A stretch of DNA of 64,000 bases, from NCBI GenBank assembly GCA_039881045.1, contig JAYWVB010000028.1:124001-188000 (forward strand). Direction: 5' to 3'. Positions 1-11,494 of the stretch are shown piece by piece. This DNA comes from Chaetomium olivaceum. Its lineage: Eukaryota; Ascomycota; Sordariomycetes; Sordariales; Chaetomiaceae. A model generated the notes under the pieces. The model was not told the origin of the DNA. It saw only the letters and a list, made by a program, of their open reading frames with translations, and ran no database searches. Made by a program: the position numbers and the translations under genes. The stretch's first letter is position 1; each line of letters starts with the position of its first letter.

Positions 1-28
1 TGAGAATAAATTTATAATCTAGTAATAT

Positions 29-41
29 AATAGTTTAGGTA
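29..41. repeat. left copy of 13-bp target-site duplication
   Basis: AATAGTTTAGGTA, identical to 748-760. It lies directly 5' of the LINE-derived segment; bases before it are AT-rich and not LINE-like. Confidence 0.7.
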
Positions 42-747
42 GGGGGTCGAATACCAAGGAGGTGGTCGAACTGGCCTGGCAGGCCCGGTGGGAACAACAG
101 AGAGCTAGTCAACAAAGTACTACTCGACAGAGGGTATTAAACAGGAGGATAGCCGACGAAGACCCCCCAGCCCTCTTATTTACCGACAAAGCTCTGATGA
201 GACACGAAGGTCTTACAAAGGCGCAGAGCTCCCTCCTTTCCCAGGCCCGTATTGGGGATATAGGCCTCCGGGACTACCTGTTCAGGGTGAAAGTCCCGGA
301 GGTCCGTACCCCCTATTGCGAGTGCGGGAGAGGCAGGGAGACAGTGGAGCACTTGGTGGTTTGGTGCCCCGACCCGCCGTTACAAAGGCCGTGGGACGGC
401 AGAGAGATTCGGTCACATCGGGACCTACAAACCGTATTACGGGGAGTAGGTGCCCGGAGCAGAAGATTTGTTAGGAAGGTCCTTGGCTGGCTGATGGACT
501 CTGGCCGGCTACTGGAGTATAGCCTAGCCAGAAGGCTGGAGCTAGAAACAGTGGATGGGGAGGGCTAGAGGGCACGGAGGCCGGCAAAGGGCCTCCTTTC
601 TTTTGCAGTATGACGGATTCACAGATTGTTGTCTCAAAGTGGTAGACAGAGGTTTTTATCCGGCCTATACGGTACGGTTCCCTTTGTAAATAGCAGTAGA
701 AGGACCGGCGCGCCCCAGGGCATATCGGTGTAGGAAATAATAATAAA
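42..747 (+). mobile_element. 5'-truncated LINE (Tad1-like non-LTR retrotransposon), 3' end only
   Basis: Open frame 26-568 encodes the extreme C terminus of a fungal non-LTR retrotransposon polyprotein, the part after the RNase H domain. It has the zinc-knuckle-like stretch CECGRGRETVEHLVVWCP (Cys-x-Cys, then His and Cys) and the typical ending with RRFVRKVLGWLMDSGRL. The reverse transcriptase and endonuclease parts are absent. Coding ends at the TAG at 566-568; 569-747 is the 3' UTR, ending in an A-rich (TAA)n-like tail. The 13-base sequence AATAGTTTAGGTA occurs just before the element (29-41) and just after its tail (748-760), as expected for a target-site duplication of a 5'-truncated LINE insertion. 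The roughly 168 codons hold no stop, so RIP mutation is not evident. Dead on arrival: it cannot move by itself. Confidence 0.85.
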
Positions 748-760
748 AATAGTTTAGGTA
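748..760. repeat. right copy of 13-bp target-site duplication
   Basis: AATAGTTTAGGTA directly after the A-rich tail of the LINE fragment. The exact match to 29-41 and its position define the insertion limits. Confidence 0.7.
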
Positions 761-1882
761 TAATTACTTCCTTTTCTTTTCACTTAACTACCGTTTTCTT
801 TTATTTCTTATCTTATCTATTTTCTTTATACATATTCTCACACACATATGAGGACACAAAGGTTGTGGTCAACAAAGATTGTGAAAAAGGAGTTAGGGTA
901 TTTATGTTGGCGGGCTCACAGCTGACGACGGTCGGCAAATCGTCGTCGGCTGTCGTCAGTCGACAGTTGTCATCGACAGTCGACCGTCATCTGCCGACAT
1001 CTAGGGTTCTGGATCCTCGCCCATTCAGGAGGGAATGGAAAAGGCGCCAACACGAAAGCCATCTCCTTCCGGTAGCACTCATAGAGGAATCCCTCATCCT
1101 GGAAAAGAAAATGAGTTCCTTCCCCTATACGGCGCACCCAAGATGTACGGCTACGCGCTTACTGCTGTTCAAATCTAGCCACGATCTAGTGCCGGGTTCC
1201 TATTACTACCTAGGTAGTTGGGTCTTGACCCTTACACCAGTGAGCCGAGTGCTATCACTGTCCAGTATGAAGTACATACCTAGTAGGCTGACTGGGTAGC
1301 AACGCAACTGGGTTAGCGCCCATAACGAACGGATGGCTTATTGGGTGCTTGGTGTAGGTCGAGCGCTGTCGACTTGATAATCTCTTGCCCAGCAGCCGGT
1401 TCGTTACTGAACCGTGTCTCTATTCTCACCGTTTATCGTTTATCTCGTCCACCCCCCCCCCCCCCCCCCAACCCGCGACTTTACATTTCCCAGGTAGCCA
1501 CACAATCACCAAGACCAAAGACGCAATTCGGAAACGGCACAAAGTCGAATGAGGAAAAGGTCAAGCAAGTTATCATACAGATGTTGTACTAACACAGGGA
1601 ATATCCCCCGCCGTGCTCAGTGGACGAAGCAGTAGCATCAGCAACGCGCCAAGATCAGCTCTAAAAAAACATCACCCCGCCAAAACCCACACCCACAGTC
1701 CGAAATCATCCCTTCAGTGCTTTTTGCCCTTCAAAAACGTCATGTCGTTTGACTTGCGTCGGCCCGAGCTCCACCACCTTCACCGGCTTGCCCAACGCAG
1801 CAGGACCCTCGAATGGATAGAACCAGCGACGCTGGCTTGGATCGAATAGGCAGGGGCACTCGAACACCACCGGAACAACCCT
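761..1882. other. non-coding stretch between LINE relic and clathrin 3' end
   Basis: No open frame here has recognisable protein character. It contains a GTCGAC/CGACAG-rich imperfect inverted repeat at about 921-1000 and an 18-base C run at 1452-1469. The last few hundred bases are presumably the clathrin 3' UTR and terminator. Confidence 0.6.
921..1000. repeat. imperfect inverted repeat
   Basis: GTCGGCA at 931-937 is mirrored by TGCCGAC near 992-998. Inner CTGTCG and CGACAG blocks pair with each other. The stretch could form a GC-rich hairpin of about 75 nt. No known element family is recognised. Confidence 0.45.
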
Positions 1883-4800
1883 CTAGAAGCCGTAGCCGGT
1901 CGGCTGGGGCGCGAAGCCGTTGGTCTGCATGTACGGCGCAGGCGACACGGGCGGCGCACCGCCGGCAGGGCCGGCCGTAATCATGAGGCGGTTGCCGCCG
2001 AGGATCGGGGTGTTGTCGTCGACCTTCTCCTGCTCCTTCTCGCGGGCTTTGCGGGCCTCGTTGTCCGCCTTGAGCTCAGCCATCTGCTTGGTCTGCTCGC
2101 AGAGCATGTTTACCAAGAAGGGCATGGCATGATCGATGAGGCCGTTGCGCCACGACAGCTCGAGGACGACATCCGGCCGGATGAGGTCGTAGCAGGCGTA
2201 CAGCATGCCGACGTAGCACTCGCGGTTGCCAACGTCCACGAACTGGAATACCAATCAGTAATGAACCCCAAAAAAGGGGGCGTTGAACTTACATATCTCA
2301 GCAACTCCTCAACGACATCTGCCTTGCCCGAAATGGCAGCAGTCTCAATGGCATCCTTCCACAGCTTGTCTTGCTTGGACAGGTTGATAGACTTCTCCCA
2401 CCGCTTGTTCTTGCGGTAGATGCTGGCAGCGATCTGGCGGAAGAACACGAGGTCGTGCTTCTCGAGACGGCCAGCGAGGTCTACCGCGTCGTAGTTGTCG
2501 TAGTGCTCAACTGAGTCCCGGAGAGTCTTGTAATCCTCCTCCTCGATGAGCAGATCGTTGATAGCGTCGTTAACCGTACGCTTGTTTTGCGACTGCACAT
2601 TGAGAAGGAACGGCTTGATGAGCGGTAGATTGTCCGACTTCTGGAACATGCGGACCACCCGGTTCACATCGATCCGAGGAGTCAAGACCTGGAGGAGATC
2701 GGTGAGCAGAGATGGGTGCTGCTCAAGGTAGAAGTTGATGGCTTTGTAGTACATCTCGAGGTTGGCCACCTTGACGGTGATCTCCTTGAACTGCTGGTGC
2801 TCCCACGAGTTCTCGGGCCGCTCCATGACGGCGAGCGCAGCATTGTCGAATTCGTCATAGTGATAGTAGCAGAACACCAGCTCAGGCCACAAGTTAGCCT
2901 CCTCGCACGCGCGGATCATCTTGGGCATGTTCATCCTGCTCCAGAAGAGCTTCAGGTGCTCCATCAACCGCTCAGGATGATACTTGGAAAGCGCAATACC
3001 CAGCTCGGTGAACATGCCCATGTGGGCACGCTCGAGACCAAGGCCTTGCTCGAGAAGGCTGATGAGTTCGTCGAAGTAGCCATTGCGCTCATACTGCTTG
3101 ACGAGAGCCTGGAGTTGCTCGGCATCGACGATGAGGTTAAGACCGCAGATCTGGGCAAGGCGGAACTCCTTCTTGCCGACGCATGCCTCATGGACCTCCT
3201 TCCAGACCTTGATGTTGTTCGCCTTGCGCGCGCAGTCGACGGCCGCCTGGTAGTCGGTGAGGTGAACCAGGGTAGTTGCGAGCTTCGCCCAGTTGGAGAT
3301 GCTTGTGTAGAAGATCTTAGCCGCCTCGAAGAGACCTTCACCGTAAGCCTTGTCTCCCGACTCTTCGATGTTGGCCACGTTGGTTGCCCGCAAAAAGTCC
3401 TCAAGCTCTGCAAGCTGGTCGAGACGGGCAAAGCAGAAGGCGAGTGCGGTATCGATAGCAGGCTCACGGAGAGTCTTGCGGGCCATGCGAAGGAACTTGA
3501 TGAGTTCCTCGTTCTTGCCTGCCGCGACCGCGATCTCAATGACTTCCTCGTAATTCTTGGGGTCCTCGGCCTTGATGTACGAGTCGATGGAATCGCTGAT
3601 CCGGAGCCCATCTAGCTGAGCCTTGGCCACCTTGCTCCAGACCTGAGGAATGTCGACCTCTTCGGCGTATGCTTGCGCACGATCGATGCTAACGACGTGC
3701 TCAACAAGGACGTTGACGGCGGCCTCCTTGTTATCGATCTTCTTGTAGACTTCGAAAGCCTCCTCGTGCAGGCCAACTTCGATACAGACGTTGGCGATCT
3801 CGTCGGAGGAGAAGTTATCAAGCTTGTGAATGTAGTCCATGACACGGGCCTTGTCGGCCTTGGCAGCAGTGAACATGAGAAGGTTCTGGAGGTTCTGGTT
3901 GTCACTGAACGGCGAGGGCTCCAGGACAATCTTCTCGAGGAGCTCAATAAGCTCCGCGGGGAGGTCGGCATTCAAGAAGCACGACACAGCCTCGGAGACC
4001 TTGGAGGGGTCCGTAGACTCTGGGACAGCGGTCGAGATGACTTGGTCAACCACTGAGCGACGGTGGAGGTTGTTCTCGCTGAGCACAAACATCCACAGTT
4101 CCCGGTCTCCGCGCTCGAGGAGATATCTCGCCTGGGCCTTGTACATGGCGTTCTCGTTGGTAATATTGACGAGCTCGAGGTCATTCTGACCCTTGCGGTA
4201 AGCGATGTAAGCGAGGTTGGGGTCCCGCTTCTCGCAATATTTACCAACTGTGAGCGTGTCATATTGGTCGTTCTCCTTCAGGAACTTCTCGGGGTTGTTG
4301 TTCGAGTCAATGTAGATCTTCGCCAAAGCGTTGTAAACGGCTTGTTGCTGGTTGCCGGCGGCCAAGGTCGCCTCGAGGAAGGGCAGGAGTAGCTTAAGAC
4401 GGTTACGTGTCTCCACTTCTTGAACCAACTCATCAATGGGAATCGATACCGGGTTGACGGTGGAGAGAAGATTCTTGATGATGCTCATCGCAGTCAACGT
4501 CCAACAGGCCACCGATGACACCAGGGGTCCGGGAAGGATTGACCTGCTGCACGTAGATCTCGATGGACTTGAACTGTTGGTGCTGGTACAAGTAGAGGAC
4601 CAAGTCGTGAACGAAGTTGAAGCGGTCGCAAACAACCATCAAGGGCAGCATCTCGCTGAGCTTCGCTTCTTTGAGGAAGTTCTTGACCTTCTCTCCGGGT
4701 TGTAGACGCTGTTGTCCCGGCAGATGCGCTCGACCTCGCGGATTTGGCCCATCTTAGTGGCCGCCTCGATATACTTGAAGACGACCTCTGCGTCCTCGCT

Positions 4801-7118
4801 GACGTTAACGATGCTCCCGAGGAAGTAGTAGAGGCCCTCGGCGGTCTTGTACTTCTCAAAGAGGTCAATCAGGCGCTGGGCGCCGAGGAGTTCCGCGTAC
4901 TTGGTAGCAATCTGGACCACAGATTGGAGGTTCTGGCGGATGTTGTGCTTCATCATGGCGTCGAGACAATCAACAGACTGCTCGACGGAAAGACGGCCAA
5001 AGTACTCAATCAGCCAGTCAGGGTTGAAGTTCGGCGCCCCTGCGATGCCGACAACGACACGCTTGACGGCAGCGGGATCCTCGTATAGATCCAGAGCCTT
5101 TTGCAAGAGACCGGCCTGCTCGCAAAGAGTCGCAATACGACCTTTGTCGAAGTGGGAAAACATGTCATTCCCCAGGATGGCATCTGCAACCTGCGGCGCG
5201 TTGATCAGGTTCATCTCAAGAAGACGGGTCTGGAGTTGGCCTTGCTCCGGCTTGTTGTCCTTGAGCGCATCGAGGAGGAAGGCGGTGGCCTGTTGAACCA
5301 TGCCCTGAGACTGGAAGATATCCACCACGCGCTCGAGGTCGACCAGTGACCCTCCCTCATGGTTGGCGAGGGAAGTAGCAAACTCGGCGCCCTTCTCCGG
5401 GTTGAGGCGGACAATATGCTGAAGGAGCTGAACAAAGTCGGGCTGATAGCTCGTCTGAGCACAGTACGGGAGGATTTTCTCAAATTGGCCGGTCTCGGCG
5501 AAGCCAGCCACAACCTTGTGAGGCACATTCGCCTTCAAGTAGATGCCGAGCGCCATGGCCATGTCATGAGGGCGCACCATGTCACCAAGCTGCTCAGAGC
5601 ACTCCAGCTTGTTCTCGCCGAGCCACTTTTGGAGGAGTTGTTTCCGGTTCTGGGCCAGCACGGGCTGGGCGAGCTCGATAGTTTCGTGCTGGTTCAACGA
5701 CCCCTTGTCGAGAAGCATGCCGAAGTATTGGAGAATATGCGACATCTGGCCCGGCTGTTGGGGAAGACGCTTGAACCGCTCTATGGTCTGCGGCGTCCGC
5801 AGGAAGCCACGGGGGAGTTGGCCGCGACCTTGGCAGCTTCTTGGTAGTTGGCATTAGTGAAGAGCTGCTCGAAGCGCTGCTGGTAGAGGTTATCGGCGCC
5901 CGGGAGCCCGGCGCGCGCCGCCAGCTTGAGTGCCAGCTCGGTGCCGTGGCTCTCGAGGACATACTGGACGATTGTGTTCTCGTCGGCGCTAACGAAAAGA
6001 ACTTGCCCCTTGCGGTTGATTCCAATAACACCACTTGACTCCTTGTCGCCGCAGGCCGTGAAGATGGTCTCGCCGGAGATACGGTTCATGAAGATGCATG
6101 TTGCAGTCTCGAGATCGTAGAGGTGAATAAAACCGTACTTGGTGATGAGATAAATGATGCCGTACTTCTGCGAGACCTGGAGGGCAACCGGGAAATCGTT
6201 GGCGGCTTCCGGCGGGAAGAAAACGTCGACGGCCTTCTTAGAGAATACGGGGTTCGTCTCGGGGTGGTCGACCTCGACAATGTGTAGCTTGGCGCCGGCG
6301 GCGGTCCGGACAGCAAAGGTAAAGAGCTTAGTGTCCTCGGGGGCACCGTCTAACCGGACCGTACCAAAGGCGGCGGCATGGCCCTCGATCGCTTGGCTGA
6401 TTCCGCGGTCTTTGGAATAGAGTTGCATGGCACCGACGACGCGTCCTTGCTGCTGCGAAATGCCAACCACGACCATCCACTTGCCGTCGGCGCTCGTCCG
6501 GTAGTTGATAATCTGGTTGCTCTACGAGCTGTCAGCGTCCACCCGGTAAGTTTAGCAAACGACATGGCAGGTACCCACCTGAAGGTTGGTGTTGCGGTCG
6601 AACACCTTGACGGGCGCCGCCTGGGCGGGGTCGAAGACGTCCCAGTGGTAGACCGCGGTGTCTGTAACCAAACCCAATGTCGTCTCGCTCGTCCACTTCC
6701 AGAATGCAACATCCTCACTCATAGTGGTGGACTTTAGCTTCTGCTTTTGCTCCAAGTCAAAGATCTGAAGTGTCCTAGACTGTGCCTTCAGGGCAATGAC
6801 TTGGCGCGACCAGTGCATGATCGCACTGTCGGCTTTGATGGGGCGCCGGATGACATTGTTGCCATTCTTGAGGTCGACGATGAGCACTTCGGGGGATGAG
6901 GCCTCGTCCTTCTTATCTCGAAGACAGATGAAGGAGTCTGATTCTAGAGTCTATCCCAGGGGCATCGAAGGTCAGCAGGGTTAGGGCGACACAGGAATGG
7001 TGCTGTGGTATGCGGGATGGGATCGTACGCATGTGTTGAAAGTGATGGCGGTTTGGTTGACGCCCAGGCTGCTGAGCTGGAGCAGCTCCTGGAACTTAAT
7101 TGGCAAGGCCGGCGCCAT
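1883..7118 (-). CDS. CHC1: clathrin heavy chain (three apparent frameshifts)
   Basis: Coat protein forming triskelia on endocytic, trans-Golgi and endosomal vesicles. Exons on the minus strand: 7118-7029, 6950-6579, 6521-2293 and 2242-1883, all with GT...AG introns (50-78 nt). The expected product is about 1683 residues, the normal family length. Seen in order: N-terminal propeller (start MAPALPIKFQELLQLSSLGV, then the QIINYRT block), linker, the long run of clathrin heavy-chain repeats, and a Pro/Gly-rich tail ending QPTGYGF. Three positions break the frame although protein similarity continues on both sides. One base is missing in a C run (plus-strand G run 5811-5815). Two bases are gained in a GA repeat near 4690-4696. 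Two bases are lost near 4483-4488. The last two compensate each other, but a stop lies between them. Assembly error is the simplest reading, because the gene is otherwise perfectly conserved. It is divergent from NOP2. Confidence 0.96.
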
Positions 7119-7794
7119 GATGGACTCGATGCGCTCGGCTGCGCGGGGTTAACGAAGAGTAACAGCCAACTTGTCAAAAGTGGCTGTGAGGCGGATGAAG
7201 GTCGGGAAGTTGGGAATCGTGACGTTCGTTGAAAGGGGTGGAAATCGGTGGAGCTCGCCGGGGCAACTGACGAAAAGAGGGCGGAGCCGGTAATTATTAG
7301 CAATACCCGCAACCAAAGCCACTCAATCGAAAAGAGAACCAAGCAAGCAAGGAGAAAAGTTGGGTTGTTGGGTCGGCGCGATGCGAGGGTGAAAGCTCGT
7401 TGCCAGACGCGCAGTTGCGGAAAATGAGGGTTCTCGCTTGTGCTTGTGTGTGGCAGGAACGCCAAATGCGGGTACTTTCCAGGAGTGATCTGTTAAGAGC
7501 AAGGAGCTGCAGTGCACGCATTCCTTCCTTTGCGCTCTGCCAGGCTTGCCAGGGGGAACGTCAGCAACAAGGTTCCTTCTTTTGGCTTAGTCTGAGTCTG
7601 TCGCTGGCACACCAATCAGGCCCCGCTCGCTTTTGGTTCAAAGCAACGCTCCCGTTCTTATCGATAACGTTTTTCGCAAGAAATTTGGCAAAGATTCTGG
7701 CGGGTTGTTGCAGTGCTATTGTCTGCGAGTGTCGTCCTGCTGCCAAACATCTGCGATAAAAAAAAGCAGGGAACCCGCCGCCAAATTCGCAAAT
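7119..7794. promoter_or_regulatory. bidirectional promoter region, clathrin / NOP2
   Basis: 676 bp separate the two divergent start codons, with no gene between. It contains the palindrome TTATCGATAA at 7658-7667, 128 bp upstream of the NOP2 ATG. Confidence 0.65.
7658..7667. promoter_or_regulatory. 10-bp palindrome TTATCGATAA
   Basis: Perfect palindrome about 128 bp upstream of the NOP2 start. The only other exact copy in the window is at 27342-27351, about 135 bp upstream of ZIM17. Inferred to be a transcription-factor site; no factor is identified. Confidence 0.45.
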
Positions 7795-10517
7795 ATGGGT
7801 GTTGGACGCCGTATGAAGAAGCAGGGCGCCCCTGAGCCACTGTCAGAAGAACACTTTGCCAATCTCAAGCGGAAAAAGGGTCTCCCGATCGACGACACGC
7901 CGGTCGAAGTGCGCTCAACCAAGAAGCGCCGTACATCTGCGAAGTCCGAGAAGCCTTCCAAGAAGCCCCGTGGGGATAGCATCAAGAATGGGTTCACTGC
8001 GACGAAACCGGCAGGGAAACAAGCCAATGGCACCAAGAAAGCATCTGGCGCATCAGAGAATGGCCTGAAAGCTACCAAGGCCAAGTCCAAGAAGGCTCCT
8101 GTGCAATCCGACTCAGACGAGGAGATGGGTGACGAGTTTGATGCTTCCGAATTGGAGGTTGACGGCGGATCGGAGTTGGACGAGGAGGCGCTCGGCGACG
8201 ATTTCTTGGGCTCCGACGACTCGGTCTACGACTCGGACCAGGGCAACGGCAAGAAGGAGAAGTTCGTTTTTTCTGACGACGAGGACGACGATGACGAGGA
8301 TCGAGAAGAGAAGTTGACTGCAGCCAACATTGAGGGACTGTCAAAGAAGCTGGACGAGAAGCTGGCTAAAGAAGCGGAGGAGAACGAAGCGGAACTACGG
8401 GAAGAAGCTTTGCAGACAAACATTGATGGCGACAAGCCCAATGTTTTGGGCGAGGGTGACGATGAGGACGAGCTGGCATCGAAGACGCAGGGGCTGCTGG
8501 CTCCTGACCTGCAGATGCTGAGGACCAGGATAACGGAGACCATCCGGGTGCTGGAGGACTTTTCGAACCTCGCCGAGGAAGGACGGAGTAGGGCCGAGTA
8601 CACAAACCAACTACTCAAGGACGTTTGTGCCTGTACGTGTCGCCCTGTTCTCGGTTTGATTCCGTTCTCTAGTACTTTACTGACACTGGATCAACAGACT
8701 ATGGCTACAATGAGTTCTTGGCAGAGAAGCTCATGTAAGACGCACTCTCTAGGGGTACCCGTCCTATCGCTGACATCCATAGGAACCTTTTCCCGCCGAG
8801 GGAAGCATTTGCTTTCTTCGAAGCCAACGAAGTACGTTCAGTAGCTTAAACCATGTTTCTATCACAGCTAATCTGGGAACAGAGCGCGCGCCCTGTCGTC
8901 ATTCGCACAAATACCCTACGGACCCATCGCCGTGATCTTGCCCAGGCTCTCAGTGAGTTATGCCCATTTTCCCTCTACGACCACCTCTCGCGCTAACCCT
9001 TCATAGTCAACCGCGGCGTCACCCTAGAGCCAGTTGGCAAGTGGTCCAAAGTCGGTCTACAGGTGTTCGAATCAACGTAGGTACTGCTATGATCTCTCCA
9101 TGCCCCAGAGACTGACCCGAGACAAAGCGTACCGTTGGGTGCCACTCCCGAGTATCTGGCTGGCCATTACATTCTGCAAGCCGCGTCCTCGTTTCTCCCC
9201 GTCATGGCGCTCTGCCCTCAAGAGAACGAGCGTTGCCTCGATGTAAGCCATTCTGTCCCTCATCGGTGGTGACGAGTTTCTTACTGAATAAAACTCGACA
9301 GATGGCCGCAGCTCCCGGTGGTAAGACAACGCATATGTCAGCGTTGATGAAGAACACGGGCGTCGTGTTTGCGAACGATCCCAGCAAGTCTCGTGCCAAG
9401 GGTTTAATTGGCAACATCCACCGTCTGGGTGCGAGGGTAAGGATACTCGCCTGTTACGTTATTTGGGCCTCTAGCTAACTTTGCGGTGTAGAACGTCATC
9501 GTCTGCAACTACGATGCCCGTGAATTCCCCAGGGTGATGGGTGGCTTCGACAGAGTGCTCTTGGATGCACCTTGTTCTGGTGAGTAAACAGTGACCGGGG
9601 CTTCGATGACAACGCTTACTCGTCACATAGGAACTGGTGTCATCGCCAAGGACCCCTCAGTGAAGACCAACAGGGACGAGAAGGACTTCATTCAATTACC
9701 GCATACACAAAAGCAGCTGCTGTTGGCGGCTATTGATTCAGTCAACCATGCAAGCAAGACTGGTGGCTACGTTGTCTACTCTACATGCAGCGTCGCAATC
9801 GAGGAAAAGTGAGTCCAATGACACTTTGCACTTCAGGCGAAATAAATGCTGACCGAATTTTAGCGAGCAAGTCGTCGCATACGCCCTAAGCCGCCGGCCG
9901 AACGTCAGGCTCGTTGAGGTAAGCCCGTCCACTCTGGATAGTGATGAAGAATTTACTAACGTTAGCTTTAGACCGGTCTTCCCTTCGGCAAAGAGGGCTT
10001 CACCAGTTATATGGGCAAGGCGTTCCACCCCAGCCTCAAGCTGACACGCCGGTATTACCCCCATTTGTACAACGTCGACGGGTTCTTTGTCGCCAAGTTC
10101 CAGAAGGTTGGCCCAACGGCCGGCAATGCCGTCCTCGCCAATGGCAAGAAGGATAAGGATGCCGCCATCATGAAGACCGCCGAGGAGAACGAAGGCGAGA
10201 TCATCGACAAGACTCCGGTCGCTGCGGAAGGCGAGGAAGAGGCCAAAGATGACTTTGGCGGGTTTGATGACAATGAGGACGAGGACTACATCGAGCGTGC
10301 CAAGCGGAACGCGATGAGGAGGCGTGGTCTGGATCCTAGGGCGTTGAAGAAGGGGCAGGAGAAAAAGCCGGCCAAGGAGGTAGAGACACCCAAGGAGGCA
10401 GAAACACCTAAGGAGGCACCTAAAGAGGCACCTAAGGAGAAGTCCGGCGACAAAGTCAAGAAGACTAAGGGCAAGCCGAAAGAGAAGACGAAGCTGAAGG
10501 CCAAGGAGAAGAAGTAG
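7795..10517 (+). CDS. NOP2: NOP2, 25S rRNA cytosine-C5 methyltransferase
   Basis: Nucleolar SAM-dependent m5C methyltransferase of large-subunit rRNA, needed for 60S assembly. Eleven exons: 7795-8632, 8698-8734, 8783-8831, 8883-8952, 9007-9076, 9128-9242, 9302-9436, 9492-9579, 9631-9808, 9864-9918, 9972-10517; product 726 residues. The N-terminal third is basic then strongly acidic and disordered. The catalytic part shows the SAM-binding MAAAPGGKTTHMSALMKNTG, the motif IV Cys in LLDAPCSGTG and the second catalytic Cys in VVYSTCSVA, plus RYYPHLYNVDGFFVAKFQK. The C terminus is a Lys/Glu-rich tail with repeated TPKEA/APKEA units. The ATG at 7795 (MGVGRRMKKQG) fits the family start; the frame is open further upstream but lacks conservation there. 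The exon 6 acceptor is an AAAG. It is far more intron-rich than its neighbours. Confidence 0.95.
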
Positions 10518-11494
10518 GCGGTGTAAAATAATAGATTGTATTTCTGCCCAAAATGTGCACCATGACCGTATGTTCTGCTCCCTCGGCAAGTTTGCGCTGC
10601 TCCCCGTCTTGGATTCAAGGTATGAGATATGTCTGGGTCTTCGTGGCTTTCTGCTCTTGGCCTCGCGGCCCATCTTTGGGTTTCTTCTATCAAGAATGAT
10701 CGACACAAAGCGATGAATTGATCGACGCAATGATGGTTCTAAGCGAAGGAGAAACAGACCAAGCAATCGCTTTCATATGATCAAATGCAAGTCGATTATT
10801 ATGACGGTCAAGCAAGCACTGTAATTCCTCCGAGTACATCGTGCACTTGGAATGCAAGGCACACAAACACACGACGCATCAACTAACTCAGGCTACACTG
10901 CCGGCAGCAGAAAGGTAGCCAGCGACTTGGCATGACACTACTACCATCAAGGGAAGTATGTATGTACGTCCAATCATTGCGGCCTTTCCCACGGCAGAAA
11001 AAGGGAAGAACCGCACCCAAGATCGAGCGCCGAAGCAAAACTCCGTCCCTCTCCATTCTGTTCGAAAACCTACGACTTGCGTCCTGGGCCACAGCCGACT
11101 GCCGTGAAGCAGGGGGCCTCATAAATCGCGTTGAAGCTAGTTCCGAGAATGTTAAAATTTGCGTTGTTCATGGAGAGAAAAAAAGAAAGGGAATCGGAAT
11201 TGGGCAAAATTTTCGGTGGTTTTGAAGGAGAGCAGAGTGGGGCATGGCTGGTGGGGCATGTGCGTGTGGCTCGTGCGGAAACCACAGCTTGGGCTGTGGC
11301 GCATGCTTGTCCAGCTCGGCGGTTCGGCTCATGCTGCCAATCAAGCAAGCCGCAAGCAGCCGAGCCGCTGTCTCAGTGTCCAACGTCGGGCAATTCGCGG
11401 GATATTCAACTCCCAAAGGTCTTCTTCTCTTCGTTTTGGCCTTTCGTTTAGTCCTTTCGCAAGCTTCAGAACGGATTTCAGAGTATAGCCCAAC
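10518..11494. other. intergenic, NOP2 3' side and next promoter
   Basis: 977 bp with no recognisable gene. It includes a pyrimidine-rich segment just upstream of 11495 that looks like a fungal core promoter or 5' UTR. Confidence 0.5.

Noticed and set aside
865..1299. 144-codon frame after the LINE
   Set aside because: Starts with GTG, overlaps the inverted repeat, and has no protein character.
2716..3615. 299-codon plus-strand frame opposite clathrin
   Set aside because: Mirror of the conserved clathrin repeats in GC-rich codons; no domain of its own. The same holds for long frames opposite UTP20 (29453-30305) and opposite the RING gene (22481-23287).
4483..5820. Programmed ribosomal frameshifting in clathrin
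   Set aside because: Three sites with different sizes (-1, +2, -2) and no slippery heptamer or conserved structure; sequence error is simpler.
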